Positions 15,527 through 23,655 of a stretch of DNA of 64,000 bases are shown here, in pieces. A program made the position numbers and the translations under genes. Source of the DNA: Amycolatopsis eburnea (GTDB lineage: Bacteria > Actinomycetota > Actinomycetes > Mycobacteriales > Pseudonocardiaceae); contig NZ_RSEC01000060.1 in assembly GCF_003937945.1 (NCBI RefSeq), positions 310,001-374,000 on the forward strand. Reading direction: 5' to 3'. The stretch's first letter is position 1, and each line of letters begins with the position of its first letter. The notes beneath the pieces were generated by a model, which saw only the letters and a program-made list of their open reading frames with translations, searched no databases and was not told the DNA's origin.

Positions 15527-16266
15527 GCACCATGCCGGCAACCGAGTACGGGGACCGGGCGATCACCGAGCTGCTGCGGGAGTCCAACACCGCGCTGCAC
15601 GACTCGCTGCGGGCCGGCCTCGACGTGGAGGGCACGCTGCTGCGGGTGCGCAGCCGGGTGCTGGTCCGGGAGATCGCCGCGGCGCAGCCCGCCGACGCGT
15701 TCCCCGCGCACTGGCGCCGCCACGACGAGCCGGTCGCGGACGCCATCGCCGGTGACGACGCCGCGACCGCCCGGCTGCTCGCCACCATCCGCCCGCTGGT
15801 GGTGCGCTACTGCCGGGCCCGCGTCGGCCGCCACGAGCGCTCGTTCGCCTCGGCCGACGACGTCGCGCAGGAGGTCTGCCTCGCCGTGCTCACCGCGCTG
15901 CCGTCCTACCGCGACCAGGGCCGCCCGTTCCTCGCGTTCGTCTACGGCATCGCCCAGCACAAGGTCGCGGACGCCCACCGCGCCGCGGCGCGCAACCGCA
16001 CCGACCCGGTGCCCGAGATCCCGGACGGCGTCAGCGAAGCCGCCGGTCCCGAGCAGCGGGCGCTGCGGTTCGAGCTGAACGAGCGGCTGGCCCGGCTGCT
16101 GGACGTGCTCCCGGCGAAGCAGCGCGAAATCGTCGTGCTGCGGATCGTGGTCGGGCTGTCGGCGGAGGAAACGGCCGCCGCGGTCGGCTCCACGCCCGGC
16201 GCTGTCCGCGTGGCCCAGCACCGCGCGCTCGGGCGGCTCCGAAGACTCCTGGGCGACGAGGACTGA
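15523..16266 (+). CDS. ECF sigma factor of SigD/ShbA type with N-terminal extension
   Basis: A 247-residue sigma factor. Residues from about 75 match the SigD/ShbA group: ATARLLATIRPLVVRYCRAR, FASADDVAQEVCLAVL, GRPFLAFVYGIAQHKVADAH, then region 4 LPAKQREIVVLRIVVGLSAEETAAAVG. ShbA drives transcription of the principal sigma gene in Streptomyces; mycobacterial SigD is its relative. Those proteins are about 190-210 residues; this one has an extra segment of roughly 70 residues (LLRESNTALHDSLRAGLDVE...). The start overlaps the upstream sigma-like gene; AGGGAAAG serves as its ribosome site. Confidence 0.85.
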   Translation: MSTMPATEYGDRAITELLRESNTALHDSLRAGLDVEGTLLRVRSRVLVREIAAAQPADAFPAHWRRHDEPVADAIAGDDAATARLLATIRPLVVRYCRARVGRHERSFASADDVAQEVCLAVLTALPSYRDQGRPFLAFVYGIAQHKVADAHRAAARNRTDPVPEIPDGVSEAAGPEQRALRFELNERLARLLDVLPAKQREIVVLRIVVGLSAEETAAAVGSTPGAVRVAQHRALGRLRRLLGDED

Positions 16267-16267
16267 C

Positions 16268-17101
16268 TCAGCGCCGCACCCGCTCCAGGACGAACTCCGC
16301 CAGCGCCGCCGCCGGGCCCGCCATCGACTCCCTCGCCAGCAGCATGAACTCGATGTCGCCGGGTTCGGGCAGGCCGTCGAGCTCGACCAGGTCGGCCGGG
16401 ATCAGGCTGCGCGCGTGCAGGGTGACGCCGAGGCCGGCCGCCGCCGCGGCGCGCAGGCCGGTCAGGCTCGACGTCTGGCACGCCGCGCGCCACTCGAGCC
16501 CGGCGCGCTCGAGGCACTCCACCGCCAGCTGCCGCGTGATCGACGGCATCGGGTACTGCACCAGCGGCACCGGCTCGCCGGGCTCCAGCACCGTGGCCGC
16601 CGACCCGATCCAGACCAGCGGCTCCCGCCAGAGCAGCCGCCCGTGGTGCGCGCCCGGGCGGCGCTTGCCCAGGACCAGGTCCAGCTGCCCGGCCCGCAGC
16701 CGCTGCGTCAGGACGTCCGAAAGCTCCACCGTCAGCTCGACGTCCACCAGCGGGTGACTGCGGCGCAACCGGTGCAGGATCTCCGGCAGCTCGCCGAGCG
16801 CGAAGTCCTCGGACACGCCGAACCGGACGCGGCCGCGCAGCTCGGCCCCGCGGAAGTGCCGTTCCGCGCGTTCTTCGGTGTCGACGACCGTCTGCGCGAA
16901 CCCCAGCATCGCCTGCCCGCGCGCGGTCAGCTCGACGGTGTGGGTGTCGCGGGCGAACAGCAGCCCGCCCGAATCGCGTTCGAGCCGGCGCACGTGCTGG
17001 CTGACGGTCGGCTGGCCGACGCCGAGGCGCCGCGCGGCCGCGGTGAAGCTGCGCGTCTCGGCGACGGCGAGGAAGGAACGGCACAGGCGGGGGTCGAGCA
17101 C
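16268..17101 (-). CDS. LysR-family transcriptional regulator
   Basis: A 277-residue LysR regulator: winged HTH at residues 1-60 (FLAVAETRSFTAAARRLGVG, PTVSQHVRRLE), then a substrate-binding domain at about 85-270. It is divergent from a bile-acid/sodium-symporter-family transporter gene 97 bp away, the classical arrangement for a LysR gene controlling its neighbour. An inverted repeat lies between them. It ends one base beyond the ShbA-type gene, tail to tail. The effector is unknown. Confidence 0.9.
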   Translation of the reverse strand: MLDPRLCRSFLAVAETRSFTAAARRLGVGQPTVSQHVRRLERDSGGLLFARDTHTVELTARGQAMLGFAQTVVDTEERAERHFRGAELRGRVRFGVSEDFALGELPEILHRLRRSHPLVDVELTVELSDVLTQRLRAGQLDLVLGKRRPGAHHGRLLWREPLVWIGSAATVLEPGEPVPLVQYPMPSITRQLAVECLERAGLEWRAACQTSSLTGLRAAAAAGLGVTLHARSLIPADLVELDGLPEPGDIEFMLLARESMAGPAAALAEFVLERVRR

Positions 17102-17123
17102 GCGGTCACTTTATCGCGATTCA

Positions 17124-17147
17124 CGATGACAGTCAGTCCGGTCATCG
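17124..17147. promoter_or_regulatory. Inverted repeat in the LysR/transporter divergent promoter
   Basis: CGATGAC and GTCATCG are separated by ten bases, with partly related ATTCAC and GTTCACAATGAA sequences just outside. The site lies 23 bp upstream of the LysR start and 50 bp upstream of the transporter start, where a shared LysR operator is expected. The arms are short, so the call is moderate. Confidence 0.45.
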
Positions 17148-17197
17148 GGGTTCACAATGAACGCGGCGGCGCCGACAATGGCTGTGGAAGGAGATCC

Positions 17198-18175
17198 ATG
17201 TCCCGGTTGCGTCTCGACCCGTTCGTCCTCGCCATCCTCGCCACCGTCGGCGTCGCCACCCTGCTGCCCGCTTCGGGCGCGGTGGCCGGCGGCTTCGGCA
17301 CCGCCACCACGATCGCCGTCGGTCTGCTGTTCTTCTTGTACGGCGCCCGGTTGTCCACGCAGGAAGCCCTCGACGGCTTGCGGCACTGGCGCCTCCACGC
17401 GGTCGTGCTCGGCGCGACGTTCGTGCTGTTCCCGCTGCTGGGCCTGGCCCTGTTCGCGCTGCCGTCGTCGGTGCTGCCCGCCCAGCTGGCCGCCGGGGTG
17501 CTGTTCCTCGCCGTGCTGCCCTCGACCGTGCAGTCGTCGATCGCGTTCACCTCGATCGCGCGCGGCAACGTCGCGGCGGCGATCTGCAGCGCGTCGCTGT
17601 CCAACCTGGCCGGGATCGTGCTCACCCCGCTGCTGGCGGCGCTGCTGCTCGCGGGCGACGGCGCCGGCGTCGACGGGTCGGCGGTGCTGGGGATCGTGCT
17701 GCAGCTGCTCGCGCCATTCGTGGCGGGCCAGCTGGCGCGGCGCTGGATCGGCGGCTGGATCTCCGCGCACGCGGCGCCGCTGAAGCTGGTCGACCGCGGT
17801 TCGATCCTGCTGGTCGTCTACACGGCGTTCAGCGCGGGCATGACCGAAGGCATCTGGCACCGGCTCGACCTCGGCCACCTGCTGGTGCTCGGCGCGGTGT
17901 GCGGCGTGCTGCTGGCGGCCGTGCTGGCCGCGACCGGCTGGGGCGCCCGCGCGCTCGGCTTCGCCCGCGCCGACCGGATCACCATCGTGTTCTGCGGGTC
18001 GAAGAAGAGCCTGGCGAGCGGCCTGCCGATGGCGACGGTGCTGTTCGGGCACGCGCAGGTGGGGCTGATCGTGCTGCCGCTGATGCTGTTCCACCAGATC
18101 CAGCTGATCGTCTGCGCGGCGCTGGCCCGCCGCTACGCCGCCGCGTCGGAGGGCCGGGAACTCGTGCCCGCCTGA
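17198..18175 (+). CDS. Bile acid:sodium symporter (SBF/BASS)-family transporter
   Basis: A 325-residue membrane protein with about nine to ten hydrophobic helices (first at residues 8-30). Family features include GLLFFLYGARLS, FLAVLPSTVQSSIAFTSIARGN and the cross-over segment FCGSKKSLASGLPMATVLFG, all seen in the putative Na-dependent transporter branch (YfeH/RCH1-like). The frame is open far upstream, but ATG 17198 follows GGAAGGAG closely and starts at the first helix. Sodium-coupled uptake of an organic anion is the usual function; the substrate is unknown. Probably controlled by the divergent LysR gene. Confidence 0.87.
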   Translation: MSRLRLDPFVLAILATVGVATLLPASGAVAGGFGTATTIAVGLLFFLYGARLSTQEALDGLRHWRLHAVVLGATFVLFPLLGLALFALPSSVLPAQLAAGVLFLAVLPSTVQSSIAFTSIARGNVAAAICSASLSNLAGIVLTPLLAALLLAGDGAGVDGSAVLGIVLQLLAPFVAGQLARRWIGGWISAHAAPLKLVDRGSILLVVYTAFSAGMTEGIWHRLDLGHLLVLGAVCGVLLAAVLAATGWGARALGFARADRITIVFCGSKKSLASGLPMATVLFGHAQVGLIVLPLMLFHQIQLIVCAALARRYAAASEGRELVPA

Positions 18176-18239
18176 GCCGATGAGTTTCCGCGGCCCCGCT
18201 CGTCGGTACCGGTGACACCCCGAACCGGAAGGCGGCACC

Positions 18240-18788
18240 ATGGCCAAGGTCCTCTACCACATCACGATGTCCCTCGACGGCTTCGTCGCCGGCCCCGCCG
18301 ACGACATGTCCTGGCTGCGGGGCCTGCCCACCGGCCCGAACCCGGTCGCCGAGCGGGTCATGGGCGAGATCGGCGCGGTGCTGATGGGCCACCGCACGTA
18401 CGCCCCGGCGACCACGGCGGAGGGCGAGGTCTACGGCGGCCGCGTCCGCGTCCCGATCTTCGTGGTGACCCGCGACGACCCGGCGTCGGCGCAGCCGGGC
18501 TTCACCTTCGAGGCGGACCTGCTGAAGGCGGTCGCCGCGGCCTCGGCGGCAGCGGGCGACGGCTGCGTCGCGGTACTGGGCCCGGCGACGGCCCGCCGCT
18601 GCCTCGAGGCGGGCGTGCTCGACGAGGTCCTGGTGCACGTGGCCCCGGTGCTGCTCGGCGACGGAGTCCGGCTCTTCGACCACCCGGGCGGCACGCGGGT
18701 CCGGCTGGAGCCGGTGGAGCTGAGCACGGCGGGCGGGCTCGGGAACTTCCGGTACCGGGTGGAGTCCCCTGTGGACAGTCGGGCGTAA
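18240..18788 (+). CDS. Dihydrofolate reductase/RibD C-terminal-fold protein
   Basis: A 182-residue protein of the RibD_C family of NADPH reductases. Typical landmarks: YHITMSLDGFVAG at the start, VLMGHRTYAPA, IFVVTRDDP, and LDEVLVHVAPVLLGDGVRLFDH. Stand-alone members are abundant in actinobacteria and mostly uncharacterised; they are not the folate or riboflavin housekeeping enzymes. The ATG follows GGAAGG. It sits between a transporter and a secreted protein with no evident shared pathway. A second DHFR-like protein lies at 20.0-20.6 kb. Confidence 0.85.
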   Translation: MAKVLYHITMSLDGFVAGPADDMSWLRGLPTGPNPVAERVMGEIGAVLMGHRTYAPATTAEGEVYGGRVRVPIFVVTRDDPASAQPGFTFEADLLKAVAAASAAAGDGCVAVLGPATARRCLEAGVLDEVLVHVAPVLLGDGVRLFDHPGGTRVRLEPVELSTAGGLGNFRYRVESPVDSRA

Positions 18789-18843
18789 CGGCGGCGGGCG
18801 GCGGAACGATCCCGGTGGTGTTGTTCCCAGGGGAGGATCCACC

Positions 18844-19317
18844 ATGGCACTTCAGGTTCGAACCGCACTCGCCGTCCTGGGCGGGGCCGTCGTCGTCACG
18901 GCGGGGGCGGTGGCCTTCGCGGGCGCGTCCGCCGCCGTCGGCCCGTCACCGGCCCCGATCGTCCAAGCGGCGCAAGCCACCTGCGTGACGGACGGCAGCG
19001 GCTTCTGCACGGTCACCCACGGCCTCGGCAAGGTGCCCGAGGCCGTCGTGGTCTCGGCGAACACGCCGGGCCCGTTCAACGCGTTCATGCTCAACACGGT
19101 GCAGGGGTCGTACACGGCGACCACGTTCCAGGTGCGGGCGATGTTCACGCAGACCACGCCGAAGACGTTCGGCCAGATCTGGTTCACCTACGCGGCTTAC
19201 GGCGCGGCGACGACCCCGCCGACCACGACGCCCCGCACCACACCGCCGCAGACCACGCCGAACACCACCACCCCGACAACACCGACGCCCACAACAACCC
19301 CCGGCGGCGGTTCCTGA
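18844..19317 (+). CDS. Secreted protein with phage-tail-like domain and Thr/Pro tail
   Basis: A 157-residue exported protein. Signal peptide about residues 1-31 (hydrophobic LAVLGGAVVVTAGAVAFAG, then ASA). The mature core (CTVTHGLGKVPEAVVVSAN...FNAFMLNTVQ...FGQIWFTYAAYG) has the short beta pattern HGLGxxPxxVVV seen at the tips of phage tail-fibre and some sugar-binding proteins. The last 40 residues are a low-complexity Thr/Pro linker ending GGGS with no further domain. A surface-binding role is plausible; the function is unknown. GGGGAGG lies upstream. Confidence 0.75.
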   Translation: MALQVRTALAVLGGAVVVTAGAVAFAGASAAVGPSPAPIVQAAQATCVTDGSGFCTVTHGLGKVPEAVVVSANTPGPFNAFMLNTVQGSYTATTFQVRAMFTQTTPKTFGQIWFTYAAYGAATTPPTTTPRTTPPQTTPNTTTPTTPTPTTTPGGGS

Positions 19318-19358
19318 GCGGAATCCGTGGTCTTCGCCTTGCTCCGCAACGACTTCCG

Positions 19359-19628
19359 TCACCGCGGACGGGGCGAAGGCCTGTCCCGCAGCTCCTCCGC
19401 CAGGATCGCGTCGACGCGCGAGCCCGCCCGGAAGAGGGCTCGCGCGGCGGCGCGGACCACGAAGCCCAGCGCGAACAGGAAGAGCAGCGCGAGGCCGATG
19501 ACCGCGGGGTTCGCCACGAGCTCCTCCCGGTACTGGTGGGCGAGGAAGCCCAGGCCCGCCCCCGCCGTGAACGCGTCCAGCAGCGCCAGCCGGAACGCCC
19601 GGCGGTGGGGCGGCGTGGCGCCGGCCAT
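19359..19628 (-). CDS. Small membrane protein of unknown function
   Basis: An 89-residue protein with a weak hydrophobic stretch near residues 13-28 and a strong one at about 42-62 (VIGLALLFLFALGFVVRAAA), then a basic Arg-rich tail. The ATG follows GGGAGGG. No domain is recognised. It is convergent with the secreted protein upstream, separated by 41 bp, and upstream of it comes the tRNA. The length and bipartite pattern suggest one or two membrane passes with the tail in the cytoplasm. Confidence 0.6.
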   Translation of the reverse strand: MAGATPPHRRAFRLALLDAFTAGAGLGFLAHQYREELVANPAVIGLALLFLFALGFVVRAAARALFRAGSRVDAILAEELRDRPSPRPR

Positions 19629-19803
19629 CGTTCCCTCCCGCCGGGGGTTTCAGCGGTGACGCCCTTGCAACTTAGACGAGCGTGCCCCGGTCGGCGGCCA
19701 CTTGAACCTGTTTGGCCTACCGGATCTGCCCGGATGGCCGCTGTGATAACTTGAACCGAACTGAGACTTCTGTGCGGACGCAAATCCGCGTGCCGGGGGT
19801 CAG

Positions 19804-19877
19804 GGGGCGGTAGCTCAGTTGGTTAGAGCAGGGGACTCATAATCCCTTGGCCGCGGGTTCGAGCCCCGCCCGCCCCA
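19804..19877 (+). tRNA. tRNA with CAU anticodon, probably tRNA-Ile2 (Met as alternative)
   Basis: A full cloverleaf: acceptor GGGGCGG (19804-19810) with CCGCCCC (19870-19876), D-stem GCTC/GAGC, anticodon stem around loop CTCATAA with CAT at 19838-19840, T-stem GCGGG/CCCGC with loop TTCGAGC. CCA is not encoded. The GAGCAG entry to the anticodon arm and the CTTGGCCGC variable region resemble bacterial tRNA-Ile2, whose C34 is made lysidine by TilS, more than elongator Met. The discriminator base is A. Confidence 0.92.
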
Positions 19878-19935
19878 CGAGTCGGGGTTTGCTGCTCGGT
19901 GCTGGCGCACCTTCGCCGGTGCCCGCAGTATCTGC

Positions 19936-19953
19936 CCGGGGGACAACCCCCGG
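19936..19953 (+). terminator. GC hairpin downstream of the CAU tRNA
   Basis: CCGGGGG-ACAA-CCCCCGG forms a perfect 7-bp stem with a tetraloop, 59 bp past the tRNA and 70 bp past the stop of the oppositely oriented DHFR-like gene. There is no T-run, which is common for actinobacterial terminators. It may serve both strands. Confidence 0.6.
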
Positions 19954-20023
19954 ACCCCCGGCGCGCAACGCGCGTCACCTTGCGTGCCGGTCCATGGGCC
20001 GGCGACCGTCCACTCAGGACTGG

Positions 20024-20614
20024 TCAGCGGATGCGGTCGTAGACCACTGCCGTTTCGCCCAGGTCGCCTGTTTCGTGGTGGGTCAGCTTCCACTTGGTGG
20101 CCGGCAGGCCGTCGTCGAAGAGGCGGGGGCCGCCGCCCGCGATTTCCGGGCAGATCATCAGGTACAGGCGGTCGAGGGCGTCCGCTTCGAGCAGGGCCTT
20201 GATGACGCTCGCGCTGCTGTTCACCAGGATCTCGCCCGAGCCCGTCGCCTTCAGCCCGGCGATGACCTCCGCGGCCGGGGCGTTCACCAGGCGGGTGCGC
20301 TCCCACGGGGACTCCGTCAGCGTGGTCGAGAAGACCACCTTCTCCACGTCCACCAGCCACTTCGCGTAACCGCGGTCGCGCGGGTCGGCGTTCTCGTCGG
20401 CGGCCACCGTCGGCCAGAAACCGAGGAAGCCCTCGGCGTTGCGGCGGCCGAGCACCGCCGTCGTCGCCCCTTCCCAGATGCGCGTGAGGTGACGGCGGGC
20501 GACGTCGGTCATCGCGTACGTGACGATCGCGCCCATGTCGGCCGGACCGGCGGGGCCGTGGTAGCGGCCGTCGAGGGTCAGGCTCAGGTTCGCGGTCACC
20601 TTGCGGTCGGTCAT
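20024..20614 (-). CDS. Dihydrofolate reductase/RibD C-terminal-fold protein
   Basis: A 196-residue RibD_C-family protein starting at ATG 20614. Features: TANLSLTLDGRYHGPAG, a long ADDA-type helix, TAVLGRRNAEGFLGFWP, VVFSTTLTESPW, and LYLMICPEIAGGGPRLFDDG. Likely an NADPH-dependent reductase of unknown substrate. It starts five bases after the ArsR-AHSA1 gene, so they form an operon. This pairing (DHFR-like plus ArsR-AHSA1) recurs in actinobacteria. It differs enough from the 18.2 kb paralogue that a recent duplication is unlikely. Confidence 0.87.
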   Translation of the reverse strand: MTDRKVTANLSLTLDGRYHGPAGPADMGAIVTYAMTDVARRHLTRIWEGATTAVLGRRNAEGFLGFWPTVAADENADPRDRGYAKWLVDVEKVVFSTTLTESPWERTRLVNAPAAEVIAGLKATGSGEILVNSSASVIKALLEADALDRLYLMICPEIAGGGPRLFDDGLPATKWKLTHHETGDLGETAVVYDRIR

Positions 20615-20619
20615 GGTTT

Positions 20620-21408
20620 TCAGCCCTTCTTCGTGAGTACAGCGGTGAGGTTGTCGAGAACCTGCCCCCAGCCGGTTTCGATGCCGGCGATCGCGGGGAC
20701 GGCCTCGGGGGTCGTCGCGGTGATGCGCAGGCCGAGCCGGAGGCGGGTGCCCCCGCGCTCTTCGGCCAGCGCCAGGTCGTAGTGGCCGGTGAACGAGGCC
20801 GGGCCCGCCACCGCGAGGTCGAACGCGAGGTGCGCGGGTTCCTCGGCCGCGTGGACACGGCCTTCGGAGCGGTACTCGCCGTCCGCGTCGCGGTAGGCGA
20901 CCACGGCCCGCCCGCCCGGCCGCGGCTCGAGGACGCACTCGGTGATCGTCAGCGGCGGCGGGACCCACCAGGACCCCAGCAGGCCCGGCTCGGTCCAGTG
21001 CCGCCAGACGGTCTCGCGCGGCACGGCCAGCAGCCGGTCGAACGCGAACTCGCGCCCGTCCGCCCACCGGTCCCGGTCCGCGACCGCGGCGTCCGCCTCG
21101 ATCGCCGCCCGGTAGCGCGCGACGACGTCCCGCTCGCCGGCGTGGCCCGTCGTCGCCTCGGCCAGCTCCCGCAGCCGGCCCGCGAAGGCGGCGAGCGGCT
21201 CCGCCTCGAGGGCGTAGACGCGGCGCTGCCCCAGCGGGAAAACGGCGACGAGGCCGGCCCGGGCGAGGGTCTGCAGGTGCTTGGTGGTCTGCGGCTGCCG
21301 CAGCCCGGTCAGCTCGGCGAGCTCGCCGACCGAGCGGGGGCGCTCGGCCAGGAGTTCGACGATGCGCCACCGCGCCGCGTCCCCGAGTGCTGCTGCGATC
21401 CCGTCCAT
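20620..21408 (-). CDS. ArsR-type HTH fused to an SRPBCC (AHSA1) domain
   Basis: A 262-residue fusion. Residues 1-85 are an ArsR winged helix (LGDAARWRIVELLAERPRSV, QPQTTKHLQTLARAGLV) without the Cys metal site of classical ArsR. Residues about 110-255 form an AHSA1/START-like hydrophobic-pocket domain (FDRLLAVPRETVWRHWTEP, LLGSWWVP). A ligand in the SRPBCC pocket could control DNA binding; that is inference. First gene of a two-gene operon with the DHFR-like protein. AT-rich sequence at 21415-21455 (ATTCACACAGAAGAATATTC) probably holds its promoter and operator. Confidence 0.87.
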   Translation of the reverse strand: MDGIAAALGDAARWRIVELLAERPRSVGELAELTGLRQPQTTKHLQTLARAGLVAVFPLGQRRVYALEAEPLAAFAGRLRELAEATTGHAGERDVVARYRAAIEADAAVADRDRWADGREFAFDRLLAVPRETVWRHWTEPGLLGSWWVPPPLTITECVLEPRPGGRAVVAYRDADGEYRSEGRVHAAEEPAHLAFDLAVAGPASFTGHYDLALAEERGGTRLRLGLRITATTPEAVPAIAGIETGWGQVLDNLTAVLTKKG

Positions 21409-21454
21409 GGGTCTAAGTATTCACACAGAAGAATATTCGTGTCAAGGAATACTT

Positions 21455-22414
21455 TCAGTCAGGCAGCCAGCGCAGGCCGTAGGCGTACCCGAGCTGGGGC
21501 GCGGCGAAGTCCTGCGCCACCTCGCCGGCGCCGTCGAGGTCCAGCGGCGCGCCCGGCTGCGGCGGGTCGGCGAGCACCGACGGCGCGACCCGGTCCAGGC
21601 GCCACACCGACCGCGGCGGCCGGTCCGGGTCGAAGCGCACGCGCACCGTGAACGACTCGCACGTCACCAGCGGCACGAACGTGTAGGACGACCGGATCGG
21701 GCGCCCGTCTTGGATCCGCAGGACAAGCGAGAACGTGTGGCTGTCACCGCGGGACAGGGGCCGCGGCAGGTCGAGCAGCCAGCGGAAGTGCCGCTGCCCC
21801 TCGCGGCTCCGGTCGCTGATCCGCACGCCGTGCTGGGCGTCGGCGGCAACGTGCCGTTCGCCGTCCAGCCCGTCGTCGGTGCGGGGGACGGTGAACTGCG
21901 CGGAGATCCGGCGGAGCCCGTCCTGGGTCGCCACGATCACGCGCTCCTCGATCAGCTCCGGTTCGGCGGTGTCCAGCCGCACGAGCGCCTTGAGCCGCTT
22001 GACGAACCAGCCGCGGTCCGGGTCGGGCTCGCCGTCGCCCGGCTGCGACCCGGCCTGGATTTCCGCGGCGAGGCGGGCGAACGCGCGGTCGATGCGGCGC
22101 CGCGCCGTGCGTTCGGAGACCTGGAGGCGGTCGGCGAGGACCCCGATCCGGTCGCGGAGCCGGGCGTGCTGGGTGCCGGCGGCGATGCCGAGCGCGACGT
22201 TGACCGCCAGCCGGTCGTCGGGCGGGAAATCCGCGATCGCGGCCGAAATCGCGGCACGCAGAACTCGCCGCGCGTCGCGGTCGCTCGTCGTCCGGTGGAT
22301 TTCGCTCCAGCCCGAGACGAGCGGCCCGAGGCGGCTTCGCAGCCGTTCGGCTTCCAGGCCCCAGCCGCGCCGCAAAGTGGTGAGTTCCCGGAGCAGACCG
22401 TCCTCGTGTGCCAT
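21455..22414 (-). CDS. HTH protein with beta-rich C-terminal domain, actinobacterial family
   Basis: A 319-residue protein I know only as an uncharacterised actinobacterial family. Residues 1-120 are helical with a putative DNA-binding helix pair (LADRLQVSERTARRRIDRAFARLA). Residues about 150-319 are beta-rich with a repeated RF/DLP pattern (FRWLLDLPRPLSRGDSHTF, SYTFVPLVTCESFTVRVRFDPDRPP). No catalytic motif is seen. A regulator whose C-terminal domain senses a ligand or partner is a reasonable guess. It is divergent from the next gene by 177 bp. Confidence 0.65.
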   Translation of the reverse strand: MAHEDGLLRELTTLRRGWGLEAERLRSRLGPLVSGWSEIHRTTSDRDARRVLRAAISAAIADFPPDDRLAVNVALGIAAGTQHARLRDRIGVLADRLQVSERTARRRIDRAFARLAAEIQAGSQPGDGEPDPDRGWFVKRLKALVRLDTAEPELIEERVIVATQDGLRRISAQFTVPRTDDGLDGERHVAADAQHGVRISDRSREGQRHFRWLLDLPRPLSRGDSHTFSLVLRIQDGRPIRSSYTFVPLVTCESFTVRVRFDPDRPPRSVWRLDRVAPSVLADPPQPGAPLDLDGAGEVAQDFAAPQLGYAYGLRWLPD

Positions 22415-22591
22415 GGGAATCCGATTGTGGCACGCGGACTTCCGGGCGATCGGGCGTACCGCGTGCGCCGATCAGGTGATTCCCGGGTGGCCAGTGGTTG
22501 GCCATTTCCGCCGTGATTCGGCCCGGCCGCGGCCATTTCCGGTTCTCCGGCTGACCCACCATTTTCCCGTCGACGACATCGGGAGGACGGG

Positions 22592-23554
22592 TTGCTCGAC
22601 AGCACCGACGTCGCGGGCGTCCGCCGGCTGGCCCGCGACGGCCTGCTCGCCGGCTCGGCCGCGGCGGCGCCGCCCGGCGTCCGCGCGCGGCTGCGCGGCG
22701 CGGTCTACAGCGTGGCGTGGCCGCTGGTGTTCACGCGGATCACCAAGCCGCTGGAACGGCGGCGACGGCACCCGGACTGCGCCCGCGGCCTCGAGTGGCT
22801 GCGCCCCGACTGCCTCGACCGCTTCCACGACGACGTCGAGGCGGTGGTGGAGCACGCGCTGCGGCGCGCGACCGGCCCGATCGAGAACCTCGAGGGCTGG
22901 CTGGCCACCCGCCTGAGCCCGGCGACGGTCGACGCCCACCGGCGGCGGCGCGGCGAAATCGGGGCCCTGCAACGGCCTCGCCTCCCGTCCTGGCTCGGTG
23001 ACGCCCTCTTCGGCGACACCTGGTTGTGCGACCTGGCGGTGCAGATCCTCACCTGGGCCGGCGTCCCGACGGCGGCGGGCGCCGAGCTGTGGCCCCTCGA
23101 CGCCTGGGCCGCGCGGCGCGCCGAGGTGACCGGCGAGCCGGTGGCCGACCGCGACACGATCGACCGCGAAGTGCGGAAGGTGCTGACGGCGATGCGGTCC
23201 CGCCCGAAGTGGTACGACGAGCACGTCGAGCGGCCACTGGGCCACAAGCGGGCACCGGTGGCCCCGATGCCGGCGGACAACGCGGCGGAACCGCCCGCCC
23301 TGGAACTGGTCGGCCGCGACGAGATCGAGGACGCGCAGCTGGCGCGGCTGGCCGAGGAGGCACTGGCGGCGATCGATTCCCGGCTGGCGCGCGGCGACCC
23401 GGCGGAGGAGGTGGTCGCGGTGGTGATCCGGACGCTGTTCGGCGCGGCGGGGTCCGGCGACTCCGCCCGCGACGACTGGCTGGCGGCCGCGCTCGCCGAC
23501 CGGGAGCGGCTCGACGGGATCGTGGCCACGGTGCTGGCCATCCTGGGCCGCTGA
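22592..23554 (+). CDS. Helical protein with sigma-region-2-like segment, function unknown
   Basis: A 320-residue soluble, helical, Arg-rich protein. I choose TTG 22592, seven bases after GGGAGG. Residues about 75-130 (DRFHDDVEAVVEHALRRA, ENLEGWLATRL, VDAHRRRRGEIG) resemble sigma region 2, but no clear region 4 is present, so it may be a degenerate sigma-like protein. The C-terminus is acidic and helical. The 177 bp before it, shared with the divergent HTH protein, hold no other feature. A large inverted repeat follows 28 bp after the stop. Confidence 0.6.
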   Translation: MLDSTDVAGVRRLARDGLLAGSAAAAPPGVRARLRGAVYSVAWPLVFTRITKPLERRRRHPDCARGLEWLRPDCLDRFHDDVEAVVEHALRRATGPIENLEGWLATRLSPATVDAHRRRRGEIGALQRPRLPSWLGDALFGDTWLCDLAVQILTWAGVPTAAGAELWPLDAWAARRAEVTGEPVADRDTIDREVRKVLTAMRSRPKWYDEHVERPLGHKRAPVAPMPADNAAEPPALELVGRDEIEDAQLARLAEEALAAIDSRLARGDPAEEVVAVVIRTLFGAAGSGDSARDDWLAAALADRERLDGIVATVLAILGR

Positions 23555-23582
23555 CCTCGCGCGGTCTGCCTGGCGACGCGGA

Positions 23583-23641
23583 GATGTCATGAAAGGGTCG
23601 TTCATGTCGTCTGGCGAGGTGAACGACCCTTTCATGACATC
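23583..23641. repeat. Large inverted repeat of the TGAAYGA palindrome family, likely bidirectional terminator
   Basis: Perfect 22-base arms (23583-23604 and 23620-23641; core ATGAAAGGGTCGTTCA) around a 15-base loop. It lies between two convergent genes, 28 bp from one stop and 14 bp from the other. The core is the same as the unit at 12169. Stem strength and position argue for a transcription terminator for both genes. Confidence 0.82.
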
Positions 23642-23655
23642 GCGGCCGACCTCAC

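Noticed and set aside
19804..19877. Integration attachment site at the CAU tRNA
   Set aside because: No integrase, no duplicate of the tRNA 3' end and ordinary genes on both sides.
23583..23641. Possible CRISPR repeat pair
   Set aside because: Two inverted arms around a 15-base loop, not direct repeats with variable spacers; no cas genes.
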